Shown here piece by piece: positions 1 through 8,912 of a DNA stretch of 64,000 nucleotides (the first letter of the stretch is position 1; each line of letters begins with the position of its first letter). The DNA comes from Alphaproteobacteria bacterium. Its GTDB lineage: Bacteria; Pseudomonadota; Alphaproteobacteria; TMED109. The translations under genes and the position numbers were made by a program. The notes under the pieces are model-generated. The model had not been told where the DNA came from. It saw nothing but the letters and a program-made list of their open reading frames with translations, and did not search any database. Location: positions 62,001 through 126,000 of the forward strand of contig JAJDWH010000009.1 in NCBI GenBank assembly GCA_022825705.1. Direction: 5' to 3'.

Positions 1-1319
1 CCGTTGGTGCCCTCGTAGATGGGGAGAATCCGGGCATCCCGGTAGTGCTGGGCCGCGCCGGTTTCCTCGATGTACCCCATGCCACCGTGCACCTGAAGGG
101 CCGTTGAGGCGACGTCGACGCCCTGGTCCGTGCCCCAGCCCTTCATAATCGGGACCAGGATCTCGGCGCGGAGTGCCGAGCGCTCCTGCACCTCCGCGTC
201 CGGGTGCGCACGGGCCCGATCGAGGGCTTCCGCAGTCACGATCGCCAACGCGCGCGCCGCCTCCGTCTTTGCCTTCATGTCCATGATCATGCGCCGGACA
301 TCGGGATGACGGATGATCTCGACGGCGGCGGCGCGCGGCTCTTCGATGGGTGATCCCTGGACCCGCGCTCGCGCGTACTCGACGGCCTGCTGGTAGGCGC
401 GCTCGGCGATCGCGACGCCCTGGATGCCGACGTTGAGGCGCGCGTGGTTCATCATCGTGAACATCGTCTTGAGGCCGCCATGCGGCTCGCCGACGAGCTC
501 CGCGCGCGCGCCCTCATCATCGCCATACATCAGCACGCACGTGGGCGAGCCCATCTGACCCAGCTTGTGTTCCAGCGAATTGACGCGCACGTCGTTGTGG
601 GCGCCGAGCGAACCGTCTTCCAGGATGTCTCGCTTGGACACGAGAAAGAGCGAAATTCCCCGCACCCCGGGCGGTGCGTCGGGCAGACGCCCCAGCACCA
701 GATGCACGATGTTGTCGCACATGTCGTGGTCGCCGAAGGTGATGAAGATCTTCTGGCCGCGCAGTCGCCAGGCCCCGTTGGCCCCTTCCGCCCGGGTCTG
801 CAGGCGCCCGAGGTCCGAACCGGCGTGAGGCTCCGTCAGGTTCATCGTCCCGGACCATTCGCCGCTGATGAGCTTGGGCAGATAGGTCCGCTTCTGCGCC
901 TCCGTGCCGTGGTGCGACAGAAGTTCCACCGCCCCTTGGGTCAGCATCATGCAGTTCGCCAGCGACATGTTGGCGGACTGCCAAATCTCGTTGAGCGCCG
1001 TGCTCACGACCCAGGGTAGCCCCTGTCCGCCCCAGGTGGTCGGTCCGCAGACTGCATTCCACCCGCCGTCCACGAAGCGTCCATAGGCCTCGGCAAAGCC
1101 GTCGGGAACCCGTACCACGCCGTTCTCGATCCGGGCGCCGGACAGGTCGCCGGAACGGTTGAGTGGCGCCAGCACCTCGCTGGCGAACCTGCCCGCCTCA
1201 TCCAGCACCTGATCGACGAGTTCCGGCGTCGCACCGTTGCTGCCTGAAACAGCCGCGAGATCGGCGACATCGTTCAGCGCAAACTGGAGGTCGGCGAGCG
1301 GGGCCCGGTATTCGGCCAT
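1..1319 (-). CDS. Acyl-CoA dehydrogenase (C-terminus beyond window)
   Basis: This is a FAD-dependent acyl-CoA dehydrogenase that would introduce a 2,3-double bond into an acyl-CoA thioester in the cytoplasm. The 439 codons visible on the minus strand show the N-terminal helical domain, the middle beta domain (GEWSGTMNLTEPHAGSDLG, about residues 150-170) and the start of the C-terminal domain. The last visible residues, IYEGTN, are the signature of the long subfamily (about 590 residues) that contains DmdC-type methylthiopropanoyl-CoA dehydrogenases and AidB-like proteins. About 150 residues are therefore missing beyond the window edge. The start is the ATG at 1319, preceded by AAGGAGG six bases upstream. 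The substrate cannot be read from the sequence. It is divergent from the permease gene at 1616. Confidence 0.9.
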   Translation of the reverse strand, partial: MAEYRAPLADLQFALNDVADLAAVSGSNGATPELVDQVLDEAGRFASEVLAPLNRSGDLSGARIENGVVRVPDGFAEAYGRFVDGGWNAVCGPTTWGGQGLPWVVSTALNEIWQSANMSLANCMMLTQGAVELLSHHGTEAQKRTYLPKLISGEWSGTMNLTEPHAGSDLGRLQTRAEGANGAWRLRGQKIFITFGDHDMCDNIVHLVLGRLPDAPPGVRGISLFLVSKRDILEDGSLGAHNDVRVNSLEHKLGQMGSPTCVLMYGDDEGARAELVGEPHGGLKTMFTMMNHARLNVGIQGVAIAERAYQQAVEYARARVQGSPIEEPRAAAVEIIRHPDVRRMIMDMKAKTEAARALAIVTAEALDRARAHPDAEVQERSALRAEILVPIMKGWGTDQGVDVASTALQVHGGMGYIEETGAAQHYRDARILPIYEGTN

Positions 1320-1615
1320 GGAGGCCTCCTTCGGCACAGTTCGTCGGAAGACGGGAACAGCCATGCGACCGCGGCGCGGGCGCCCGGCAGCGCATCCAGG
1401 GGAATATATCGCGACCGGAGTTCGGTTGACACGTGGTCGCCCGCGCAGCGGACGCCACGGTCGGGACGGACACCTGTTTCCCGGCGTCGGGCCCCTGCCG
1501 ACGTTCGCGCCCGGCGCGGAAAACCTCATACTGCGTGTCCGTCCGCGGAATTACCCTACGGCCCGATGCGACGGTTCCCCAGCCGACCGCTTCACCCGAA
1601 CTCGGAACCATCCCC

Positions 1616-3034
1616 ATGCCAAGCATCCGGGCATCCATGGCCACCTACCTGGAGCGGCGCATGGGCCGCATCTTTCTCCTCGGGATCATCAGCGGCTTTC
1701 CCTGGGTGCTGATCGGCAGCTCCCTCAGCCTGTGGTTGCAGGAGGACGGCCTGAGCCGGACCGCCATCGGCTGGGCAGGCCTGATTTTCGGCGTCTACGC
1801 ATTCAACTTCCTCTGGGCGCCGTTCATCGACCGGATCCGCATACCGTGGCTGTCACCGCGTCTCGGCCACCGGCGCGCCTGGATCGTTACGCTGCAGGCG
1901 GTCATCCTGCTGTGCCTCGTGGCGTGGAGCGCCATCGAACCGTCGGCAAACCTCGCCGGCGTCGTCGCCATCGGACTCGTGATTGCCGTCGCCTCCGCAA
2001 CCCAGGACATCACCATCGACGCGCTCCGAATCGAGCAGATCGGCACCACGGAGAGCGAAACGATGGCAGCCGGCGCGGCTACTGCCGTTGTCGGATGGTG
2101 GACGGGATACAAGCTCGGCGGCGTGGTGGCCCTGGAGACTGCGGCAGGCCTGCAGGGCGCGGGGATCGAGAATTACTGGCAGGTGACATTCCTCGTGCTG
2201 GGCGTGGTCGTCATCCTCTGCAACATCGGACTGATGTTCGTGCGCGAGCCGGCACCCGAGGCGAGGATCGCGGCTCAGGCGGCAGACGAGGAACTGGTGG
2301 CCGGCCGCGTGGCGACCGCAGGACACCTCGGGCGCGCCGGCGCCTGGCTGACCAGCACCGTGGTCGGACCGTTGATGAGCTTCTTCCGACGAAACGGGTT
2401 CGCGATCGCGGCCGCCGTGCTCGGCTTCGTGTTCCTGTTCAAGATCGGCGAAGCGTTCATGGGGCGCATGTCACTTGTCTTCTACAAGGAGATCGGTTTT
2501 TCCAAGTCCGATATCGCGCTGTACTCCAAGGGGCTGGGCTGGGTCACCACGGTCGTGTTCACCGTGCTCGGCGGATTGTGCGCAATCCGTATCGGCCTCG
2601 TGCGCGCCATGTTCGTGGCGGGAATCGCTATGGCCCTGACCAACCTCATGTTTGCGGCACTGGCCTGGACAGGAAAGTCGGAAGCGTTGTTCGCGGCCGC
2701 GGTCGTCATGGACGACCTGACCAGCGCCTTCGCGACCGTCACCTTTGTCGCCTTTATCTCGATGCTGGTCGACCGGACCTACACGGCAACGCAGTACGCG
2801 CTGCTGGCGTCGATCGGCACGGCGGGAAGAACGCTCTTCGCGGCGTCGTCCGGCACGCTGGTCGACTACCTGGGCGGCGATTGGGGAACGTTCTTCATCA
2901 TCACCACCCTGATGGTCATTCCCTCGCTGCTGTGCCTGTGGGCAATCCGGGGGAAGCTCAGGGACATGCTGACCGGCGCAAGGGTGCGCCTGTTCGGAAA
3001 GGACGCCGAAGCCGCACCGTCTGCCGCATCATGA
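1616..3034 (+). CDS. AmpG-like major facilitator superfamily permease
   Basis: This is an integral membrane transporter of about 472 residues. Its N-terminal half (RMGRIFLLGIISGFPWVL, then LSLWLQEDGL and WAPFIDR) matches the AmpG family, which imports anhydro-muropeptides during peptidoglycan recycling. Alternating hydrophobic segments cover the whole length, and ATQDITIDALRIE is the AmpG-typical loop after the fourth helix. The reading frame is open upstream to 1433, but that extension is Arg/Pro-rich with no membrane character. I chose the ATG at 1616; ATG 1637 is an alternative. No ampC, nagZ or other recycling gene is nearby, so the muropeptide substrate is inferred from family only. Confidence 0.8.
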   Translation: MPSIRASMATYLERRMGRIFLLGIISGFPWVLIGSSLSLWLQEDGLSRTAIGWAGLIFGVYAFNFLWAPFIDRIRIPWLSPRLGHRRAWIVTLQAVILLCLVAWSAIEPSANLAGVVAIGLVIAVASATQDITIDALRIEQIGTTESETMAAGAATAVVGWWTGYKLGGVVALETAAGLQGAGIENYWQVTFLVLGVVVILCNIGLMFVREPAPEARIAAQAADEELVAGRVATAGHLGRAGAWLTSTVVGPLMSFFRRNGFAIAAAVLGFVFLFKIGEAFMGRMSLVFYKEIGFSKSDIALYSKGLGWVTTVVFTVLGGLCAIRIGLVRAMFVAGIAMALTNLMFAALAWTGKSEALFAAAVVMDDLTSAFATVTFVAFISMLVDRTYTATQYALLASIGTAGRTLFAASSGTLVDYLGGDWGTFFIITTLMVIPSLLCLWAIRGKLRDMLTGARVRLFGKDAEAAPSAAS

Positions 3035-3212
3035 CGGCGCCCCCGGCGCTTCCACACCGCTCCGCCGCCCGCAGCCAGCTTCTGTCAACCGACCCGGAAC
3101 CGCGCCTGCCGGCGGCCTGATGGCAGGAGGCCCTGGTAACGGTGCTGCTAGAATCGGCCTTGCGCGCCTGCGACGGGCGCCGGGTCATCGCGCCATCCCG
3201 GAAGGAAAACGA

Positions 3213-4403
3213 ATGAAAGTCTCACGGGGCGCTCGCCATCTCCATCGTCGAACTGTCCTCGCCGGGCTTGCCGCAAGCGGGGCCGCCAGCCTTCTTCCCG
3301 TTCCTGCGATCGGACAGAGTAAGGCGCTCCGCGTGGGCGCGTTGCTGCCGCTGACCGGCGGCCTTGAGCAGCACGCAGCGCAGATGCGCCTCGGCCTTGA
3401 AACCGCAGCAGACGCCGTCAACGGGTCCGGCGGCGTACTCGGGAGGCCCATCGAAATCGTGTACGCCGACACGGGGACCACGCCGCTCGGCCTCGCTGAG
3501 ACTTGCGCCCGCCTCGTGCACGACGAGAAGGTCTCGGCAGCAGTGGGCCCCTTCATTGCGGCCGGGCGAAAAACTGCTGCCCGCGCCTTCGGGGAGTTCG
3601 GCGTCCCGCTGATTTCGGCGACGAACAACGAAGGCCTGTTTTGTGCCGACAACTACTTTTCCGTCGGACCGACACCGAACCAGGACATCTTCTCGCTGGC
3701 GCGCCACATCGACGGCGGAACGGGGCGCAGCTACTTTCTCATCGGCACCTATTCCAGCTGGCAGCTGTCAAGTTTTCGCCAGGCGATCCTCAAGGTCATC
3801 TACACCTTCAACGGATCGGTGACCGGCCAGGCCCTTACCCCGATCGATGAAGAGGCTTTCCGGCCCATCATCCGCTGGATCGCCGACACCGGCGCGGATA
3901 CCGTGCTGTTCTGCGTCCCGCGCATGCCCGGCGTGCAATTCGTCCACCAGGCCCGTGAACTGGGGTTGCTGGAGCGAATCAAATTCGGCTGGGTCGGTTT
4001 CAACGAGATGCACGCCCACCTGCTCCCGGTGGCGGAGTCGACAGAGGTCACCACGGTCGCGCCGTTCGTTGCCAGCGATTCCAGCGGCGGCGTGCCCGAC
4101 CTGGTTGCGCGGATGCAGCGGCTGGGCAGTAGCGATGTCCCGGCGACGTACTACGCCTACACCCATCACATCGCGCTCACCGCGATCGCCGCGGCTGCAG
4201 ACAGCTCCGGAGAGGTGCATGCCAGCGCGGTACTCGAGGGTCTCACGGGCCTGACGTTTGACACCCCGACCGGGCCAGTGACGATCGATGCCGGATCGCA
4301 CCACGCCCATCTGGACATAGTCGCCGCGCGGGGAAGTGGGAACGGCCTCGAGGTCACCGAGCGGCTGGGGACGATCGCACCGGAAGCTGGTTGCAGCGCC
4401 TGA
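3213..4403 (+). CDS. Periplasmic branched-chain amino acid-type ABC binding protein
   Basis: This is a 396-residue periplasmic ligand-binding protein of the LivK/Leu-Ile-Val-binding fold (Peripla_BP_6). The N-terminus HLHRRTVLAGLAASGAAS with a downstream PAIGQ reads as a Tat-like signal peptide. The mature protein starts LRVGALLPLTGG, the standard first strand of the fold, followed by GLETAADAVNGSGGVLGRPI. The start ATG at 3213 has GGAAGGAA just upstream; the frame is open to 3120 but the extension is not signal-like. No permease or ATPase genes accompany it, so it either works with the liv permease at 22.5-26.4 kb or with transporters elsewhere. The ligand is unknown; members of the family also bind amides and aromatic acids. 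Confidence 0.85.
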   Translation: MKVSRGARHLHRRTVLAGLAASGAASLLPVPAIGQSKALRVGALLPLTGGLEQHAAQMRLGLETAADAVNGSGGVLGRPIEIVYADTGTTPLGLAETCARLVHDEKVSAAVGPFIAAGRKTAARAFGEFGVPLISATNNEGLFCADNYFSVGPTPNQDIFSLARHIDGGTGRSYFLIGTYSSWQLSSFRQAILKVIYTFNGSVTGQALTPIDEEAFRPIIRWIADTGADTVLFCVPRMPGVQFVHQARELGLLERIKFGWVGFNEMHAHLLPVAESTEVTTVAPFVASDSSGGVPDLVARMQRLGSSDVPATYYAYTHHIALTAIAAAADSSGEVHASAVLEGLTGLTFDTPTGPVTIDAGSHHAHLDIVAARGSGNGLEVTERLGTIAPEAGCSA

Positions 4404-4753
4404 ACCGGTCCGGGCTGGCGTCCCCTGTTCCGTGATCGGTACCACTCTGCGAGAGCAGTACTGATGGGCGACGGCGGGATTCTCTCCGTCTCAGGCTGAC
4501 GGACCAACCCGGGTCATCAAGCCCACACGGTATCCGTTGACGGTCTCCCGTTGATCGTGGGAGATCGCGCAACGTCCGGCGGCACGGCCGCCCCGACCGC
4601 AGGCCCGTACCCGCCGGCCAGCGGTGCCGACCCATTCCGGCACCTTGCTAAGATCGACGCAGCTGGCTGCCCTGACTCCACCAGCGATGTCCGGTGGACG
4701 GACTCTCGGACTCCGGGGCACCGGCCCTATTCCCAGAACCAGGCAATATCCTC
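4404..4753. other. Intergenic region without a recognisable gene
   Basis: These 350 bases lie between the binding-protein gene and the enoyl-CoA hydratase gene. Short open frames exist on both strands but none has a ribosome-binding site plus a protein-like composition. I see no clear hairpin with a T-tract. The promoter of the downstream hydratase gene presumably lies here but I could not pick one out. Confidence 0.5.
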
Positions 4754-5566
4754 ATGACCTTTGAGCAAATCCTCGTGCGTGTCGAGCGTGGCATCGCCAC
4801 CGTCACGCTAAACCGACCTGACCGGCTGAACGCGTGGACTCCCCACATGAGCCGGGAGCTTCGGACCTGCTTTCGGGCCCTCGCCGATGACCACGAAGTT
4901 CGCGTGATCATCCTGACCGGAGCGGGGCGTGGTTTCTGCGCCGGCGCCGACATCGAAGCCCTGCAGGCCATTGAACCGGGCTCGGAAGGCTCAAGCGGCC
5001 GGCCGGCACCCTTCGATCCCAATGCGCCCAAGGGATTTCAGGGCGCGCACACCTGGTTTCCGACAGTGCCGCAGCCGATCATTGCGGCGATCAATGGTCC
5101 GGTAGCAGGACTGGGACTGGTCCTGGCGCTCTGGTGCGATCTGCGTTTCGCCGCCAAGGAGGCAGTGTTCTCAAGTGCCTTCAGCGCTCGTGGCCTCATC
5201 GCAGAGCACGGGATTAGCTGGCTGCTGCCGCGCCTGGTGGGACTTTCCCGGGCGCAGGACATCCTGCTTTCGGCTCGCCGGATCTCCGGTACCGAGGCGG
5301 CCGAACTGGGCTTGATCAATGCTGCGTTTGACGCCGACGACCTCCTGTCGTCGGTGAACAGTTACGCCACCATGCTGGCCACGAAAGTCTCGCCGCGGTC
5401 GACGCGCATCATGAAGCGCCAACTCTGGGAGGCGCTTGGCGATGGCCTGGATGAGGCACTGGCCATCGCTGACCGGGAAATGGAAAAGAGCTTCTCGAGT
5501 GAGGATTTCAAGGAGGGCGTCGCCTGCTTCGCCGACAAACGCGAACCCCAGTTCACCGGCCGGTAA
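4754..5566 (+). CDS. Enoyl-CoA hydratase/isomerase family protein
   Basis: This 270-residue crotonase-fold enzyme would add water to, or isomerise, an enoyl-CoA in the cytoplasm. The family landmarks are visible: TLNRPDRLNAW near residue 20, the oxyanion-hole region GAGRGFCAGADIEAL near residue 60, and the second loop NGPVAGLGLVLALWCDLRFA near residue 115. The region ISWLLPRLVG follows, where a catalytic Glu is often found. In its place the sequence reads AEHGISWLLPRLVG, so one candidate Glu is kept just upstream of the Gly. The start ATG at 4754 gives the usual N-terminus FEQILVRVERGIATVTLNRP. It probably works with the acyl-CoA dehydrogenase-type chemistry encoded at the window start, although the genes are not in one operon. 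Confidence 0.88.
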   Translation: MTFEQILVRVERGIATVTLNRPDRLNAWTPHMSRELRTCFRALADDHEVRVIILTGAGRGFCAGADIEALQAIEPGSEGSSGRPAPFDPNAPKGFQGAHTWFPTVPQPIIAAINGPVAGLGLVLALWCDLRFAAKEAVFSSAFSARGLIAEHGISWLLPRLVGLSRAQDILLSARRISGTEAAELGLINAAFDADDLLSSVNSYATMLATKVSPRSTRIMKRQLWEALGDGLDEALAIADREMEKSFSSEDFKEGVACFADKREPQFTGR

Positions 5567-5630
5567 CCGTTCGCACGGGGGTGTGTCGGGCCGAGTGGGC
5601 CGCGCCACCCGGTGTTCCACCCGGCTCCGG

Positions 5631-6368
5631 TCAGCCGTTGATATCGCAGCCCAGGAATCGGCGATCCGTCTGTTGGCATGCCTCCAGCACGGAGAATGAG
5701 CCCGCTGCCGGATCGACGATCACGTCGCCCGGGTTGCTCACGGCCTCGATCAAGGCGGCCTGTAGGCCGACCGGTTTCCCGTGGGTGTGCCCGCTCCGGG
5801 CCACTGGCTCGACCCAAACATCCGGGATGTCGTGGCGAGTCCAGACCCCCTTGGCCCGGCGCGGCGGCTTCTGCAGTGCAACCACGTGCTCACCCACCCG
5901 ACGCGAACGGTAGCCCATGCCCAGCTTCTGCTTGCTCCAGGTGATCATGTCCACGACCTCGAGTCGCGTACCTGCCAACCAGTCCTGGAAGCCTGAACAA
6001 AGATGGTACTTGTCCATCCACAGGAACAGGTGACCGCTCGGCATGAGCACCCGATCGATCGCACGCACGAATTCGGGAATTTCTCCCGTCATCTGCCGCA
6101 ACGCCCGGCGGTGGCTGCCTCGCGTTTCTCCCTCGTTACCGTAGGCCAAGTGTTCCAGAACGCCCCGGTACTGCGGATCGAAGATGACCACCGGGATGCT
6201 ATCGTCGGGCAGCGCGGCTAGCAGGCGCAGTCCCTCCATCTGGAGCCGCACATCGTACGCGAGGCTCCCTGGAAGGCAGATTGTCGGCTGGGAGAGGTTG
6301 CGCGCGGAGGAGTAGACGGAATTCCGAGCCGTTTCCAGCGATGGCGGCGTCTTGTCGCGGTGCAGCAT
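5631..6368 (-). CDS. Orphan beta-class site-specific DNA methyltransferase
   Basis: This 245-residue protein has the circularly permuted order of beta-class amino-methyltransferases: the catalytic motif IV comes first (VVIFDPQYRG, about residues 61-70) and the SAM-binding motif I comes last (VIVDPAAGSFSVLEA, about residue 215). It would methylate adenine N6 or cytosine N4 in DNA. The catalytic tetrapeptide is DPQY rather than the usual DPPY, a conservative departure because the D and Y are retained. The target recognition region is probably around residues 130-190. No restriction endonuclease gene is adjacent, so it looks solitary, like CcrM or Dam homologues, but it lacks the C-terminal CcrM extension. 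The start at 6368 is not supported by a good ribosome-binding site; a start nearer MEGLRLLAAL is possible. Confidence 0.8.
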   Translation of the reverse strand: MLHRDKTPPSLETARNSVYSSARNLSQPTICLPGSLAYDVRLQMEGLRLLAALPDDSIPVVIFDPQYRGVLEHLAYGNEGETRGSHRRALRQMTGEIPEFVRAIDRVLMPSGHLFLWMDKYHLCSGFQDWLAGTRLEVVDMITWSKQKLGMGYRSRRVGEHVVALQKPPRRAKGVWTRHDIPDVWVEPVARSGHTHGKPVGLQAALIEAVSNPGDVIVDPAAGSFSVLEACQQTDRRFLGCDING

Positions 6369-6502
6369 TCGCAGGTTTCAACGCGGGCGGAAAGATCGAC
6401 AGGTCCACAAGGAACAGGGGCCTAGGCAGGAAGCGGCCGCATCGCAACAGGACGGGCATGCCACTTTCCGATCAAGGCCGCTCGCAGGCTCCGAAGCAAG
6501 AC

Positions 6503-6530
6503 GCCCCGGAAGGCCAATGCCTTCCGGGGC
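6503..6530 (-). terminator. Strong hairpin downstream of the secreted-protein gene
   Basis: A perfect 12-bp inverted repeat (gccccggaaggc / gccttccggggc) with a 4-base loop lies 27 bases beyond the stop codon of the minus-strand gene at 6557-7078. The bases after the stem on the minus strand (GTCTTGCTTC) are only moderately T-rich, so termination is likely but not certain to be factor-independent. Confidence 0.65.
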
Positions 6531-6556
6531 GGATGGGTGCCATTGAACGGATGCCG

Positions 6557-7078
6557 CTACTCGCGGACGATGTGCAGCTCAGCCGGGCCGAACACCTCGC
6601 TTTCGCGGCGTCCCGGTAGTTCCGGGTATTCCGCCCAATCGCGGTCCTGTAACTCAGCGGGAAGGTTCTCCGCCTCGTTCGCGTACCGGACCTTCACCTT
6701 GAAACGCAGCTGGTTCATGGATTTTGGCGCATCGGAGTTGATGCAGGTTGGGCCATGGCCTCCGAACTCACCAGCACCTTCGGTTACGCACCACTCGGGT
6801 TGCGGGCTGCGTTCGCTGGTCGTTACCAGATGGAGGATGACGCTCTTCCCCGCTTCGGGACCGCCCTGCACATCCAGGACGGCCATGTAAGGCTGGTCGA
6901 CCCAGGCATCTGGCGTGTCTTCGGGGATTCCACCCTTTAGGAACAGGATGTACGCCGGGTACAGCCCTTGGAAATACAGCCGGGCCTCCTCGCCCTTCAC
7001 CGACACGATGTCGGCCTGCGCCGCGGAAGCCGCGAACGAACCAACGAGAAAACCTGTCGCAATCAGTAACTTACGCAT
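6557..7078 (-). CDS. Secreted protein of unknown function
   Basis: I do not recognise this family. The 173-residue product begins with a clear Sec signal peptide (MRKLLIATGFLVGSFAASAAQA), so the mature protein of about 151 residues should be periplasmic or secreted. The mature chain contains only two Cys residues (in EWCVTEG and HGPTCINS), which could form a disulfide in the oxidising periplasm. No membrane segment follows the signal. It is transcribed in the same direction as the amidohydrolase upstream, but a strong terminator lies between them, so it probably has its own promoter in 7079-7160. Confidence 0.7.
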   Translation of the reverse strand: MRKLLIATGFLVGSFAASAAQADIVSVKGEEARLYFQGLYPAYILFLKGGIPEDTPDAWVDQPYMAVLDVQGGPEAGKSVILHLVTTSERSPQPEWCVTEGAGEFGGHGPTCINSDAPKSMNQLRFKVKVRYANEAENLPAELQDRDWAEYPELPGRRESEVFGPAELHIVRE

Positions 7079-7160
7079 AATGCCCTTCCAGATGCCCGCG
7101 TCGATCGCCGCCCGGCATTAAAGGCGGGGCGCGTTCTGACCCAGGCATCGCAAGAAAGAA

Positions 7161-7187
7161 GGGGAGCGCGGGAATTCCGCGCTCCCC
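7161..7187 (-). terminator. Rho-independent terminator of the amidohydrolase gene
   Basis: An 11-bp perfect inverted repeat (ggggagcgcgg / ccgcgctcccc) with a 5-base loop lies 16 bases past the stop codon at 7203. On the minus strand the stem is followed by TTCTTTCTTGC, a T-rich run expected of an intrinsic terminator. Confidence 0.8.
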
Positions 7188-7202
7188 CAGAAGCAAACCT
7201 TC

Positions 7203-8720
7203 TCAGGCGGTGCGGACGTAGCCGTACCGCTTGTTGGACGGTACTCCGCCCTCCTCCCGGAACTGCTGCGCCAGTTGCGCCAGCCGGTCCTCGGAGAAGT
7301 CCGGCATGTCCGGCATCTCGGATGCTGACTGCACGCCCACGTCGTAGAGACGGGCGGCGTTCAACCCGAAGATGGCCTGCTTGGTCAGGCTGTTCGGCCC
7401 GCCCAGAGACGGCATGTTGTACTTCGCACGCATGTCCTCGGGCACCTCGAGCCGACGCATGGCCTCGATCTGCCACTGCGGCGATCCGTACCACACCGTG
7501 TCCGATCCCCAGATCACGTGGTCGGCGCCGAGGTCGCGGACGAGCGTGCCCATCAGGGCAGCCGAGAAGCGCGGGTGCGCCACTGCGGAGTTCGCGAACG
7601 ACGTTCCGATCTCGCCGTAGACGTTGGAGACACCGTGCTCTTCCGGGATGCGGGTGAGGTCGGTCACCCACTTGATCTCGCCGCCGGACTCCTCGAACTC
7701 CTTCCAGGCCTGGTCGGGCAACTCAAGGAACGGCCGCAGACCGGAGTGGTAGATCACGAAGTTCATGTCCGGCCAGTCCTTGGCCGCCTGCGGAAGGTCG
7801 TCCAGGGTCGCGTACTGCCACACGCCCGGGAATGACACCTCGTAGTCCGGAGGCAGCAGGCCCTTGTGCGTGCAGATCGTGTTGATGCCTGCCTTCAGCG
7901 ACTTCTCGTAGAAGGGGTACATGATCTCTTCATCGTCCAGGCGCCACGGGTACTTCGACGGCGACAGCGGGTCGCCAATCGTGTAGGACTTCCATGACTC
8001 GGGGTGAAGCGTTTCGATCGCCTGGTCAACCGCATCCATCCAGCCTGGCTGGCCTGGCGTGATGACGCTGTGCGCGAGCATCCGCCGCGCGCCGGCAAAG
8101 TCGTTCACCAGGTCACGGGCGGCCGTGATCTGCTCGTTGGACAGGAGCCACCAGGTCGGGTCGTCGAACGGCGCGCCCGAAAGCAGCGCCATTTTCGTGT
8201 CACTGGTGTACCAGAGCTCGCGGATGTAGTTCTCGAACTTGTACCGCGCGAGGCTGAGGCCTTCTTCCTTCAGCTTCGGGTTCCAATGCTCTGCGGCAAA
8301 CTCGCCCAGACCGAGGATGGCTTCGTGTGCGAAGTCGTCACGCAGGAAGTGGGTCTGGTCGTCCAGAATGAACTGGCCCGACAACGCCTTGTCGCGCTCG
8401 CTCATCATCTCGGGGTCGCGTGCTTCCGCGTCGCTGACCTGGAAGACCCCACCGCCATAAATCTCGTTCATGGCGAGGAACGCAGTCGCCATACCGCAGC
8501 TCGTGTGCATGAACGCACGCCGGCTCATGCCGAGGTATTTCGCGTTCTCCTCGGCAAGGTCGAGCATTCGCTGCTCGACGCGTTTCTGGGTTTCAGACTG
8601 CTTCGGGGGTAGATACTCCCCGTTGGAGACAATCTGCGTCGGGACCGGGAGATCGAGATCGAGCTTTTCGGCTCCATCGACCAGCGCCTGCTCCCGCTCG
8701 CTTAGCCAAACATGGCCCAT
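7203..8720 (-). CDS. Amidohydrolase-family protein with internal Tat-like motif
   Basis: This 505-residue protein belongs to the amidohydrolase-2 (TIM-barrel metal hydrolase/decarboxylase) superfamily. Supporting segments are INTICTHKGLLPPDYEVSF, MNFVIYHSGLRPF, EIGTSFANSAVAHPRFSAAL and DHVIWGSDTVWYG, the last giving the conserved late Asp ligand. The ATG at 8720 is preceded by GGAGGAGGAAACCT, an excellent ribosome-binding site, and it fixes the N-terminus. About 66 residues in, SRRAFM is followed by an uncharged stretch (HTSCGMATAFLAMNEIYGG), which resembles a Tat signal placed behind an unusually long leader. Whether it is exported is unclear. The substrate is unknown; related proteins hydrolyse or decarboxylate cyclic and aromatic acids. 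It is followed by an intrinsic terminator and appears monocistronic. Confidence 0.82.
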   Translation of the reverse strand: MGHVWLSEREQALVDGAEKLDLDLPVPTQIVSNGEYLPPKQSETQKRVEQRMLDLAEENAKYLGMSRRAFMHTSCGMATAFLAMNEIYGGGVFQVSDAEARDPEMMSERDKALSGQFILDDQTHFLRDDFAHEAILGLGEFAAEHWNPKLKEEGLSLARYKFENYIRELWYTSDTKMALLSGAPFDDPTWWLLSNEQITAARDLVNDFAGARRMLAHSVITPGQPGWMDAVDQAIETLHPESWKSYTIGDPLSPSKYPWRLDDEEIMYPFYEKSLKAGINTICTHKGLLPPDYEVSFPGVWQYATLDDLPQAAKDWPDMNFVIYHSGLRPFLELPDQAWKEFEESGGEIKWVTDLTRIPEEHGVSNVYGEIGTSFANSAVAHPRFSAALMGTLVRDLGADHVIWGSDTVWYGSPQWQIEAMRRLEVPEDMRAKYNMPSLGGPNSLTKQAIFGLNAARLYDVGVQSASEMPDMPDFSEDRLAQLAQQFREEGGVPSNKRYGYVRTA

Positions 8721-8912
8721 AGGTTTCCTCCTCCGTTCCCACAGCGCAGATGCGAGGTGAGAACCTCTATTGCACATCACCAACCATATACCGATGTCCT
8801 GACAAAGCAAGTTTGACGCGGCTGCGAAGCAGGGAATCTTGTGGAGAATTGACGTGCATCGGCCGGCGTACGCGATAGATTGCCGGCAGTTCCTCGGGCA
8901 ATGGAGACATCC

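Noticed and set aside
1237-3120. 627-codon open frame on the plus strand over the permease gene
   Set aside because: Composition is Arg/Gly/Pro-rich without domains; the overlapping frame encodes a clear AmpG-like permease.
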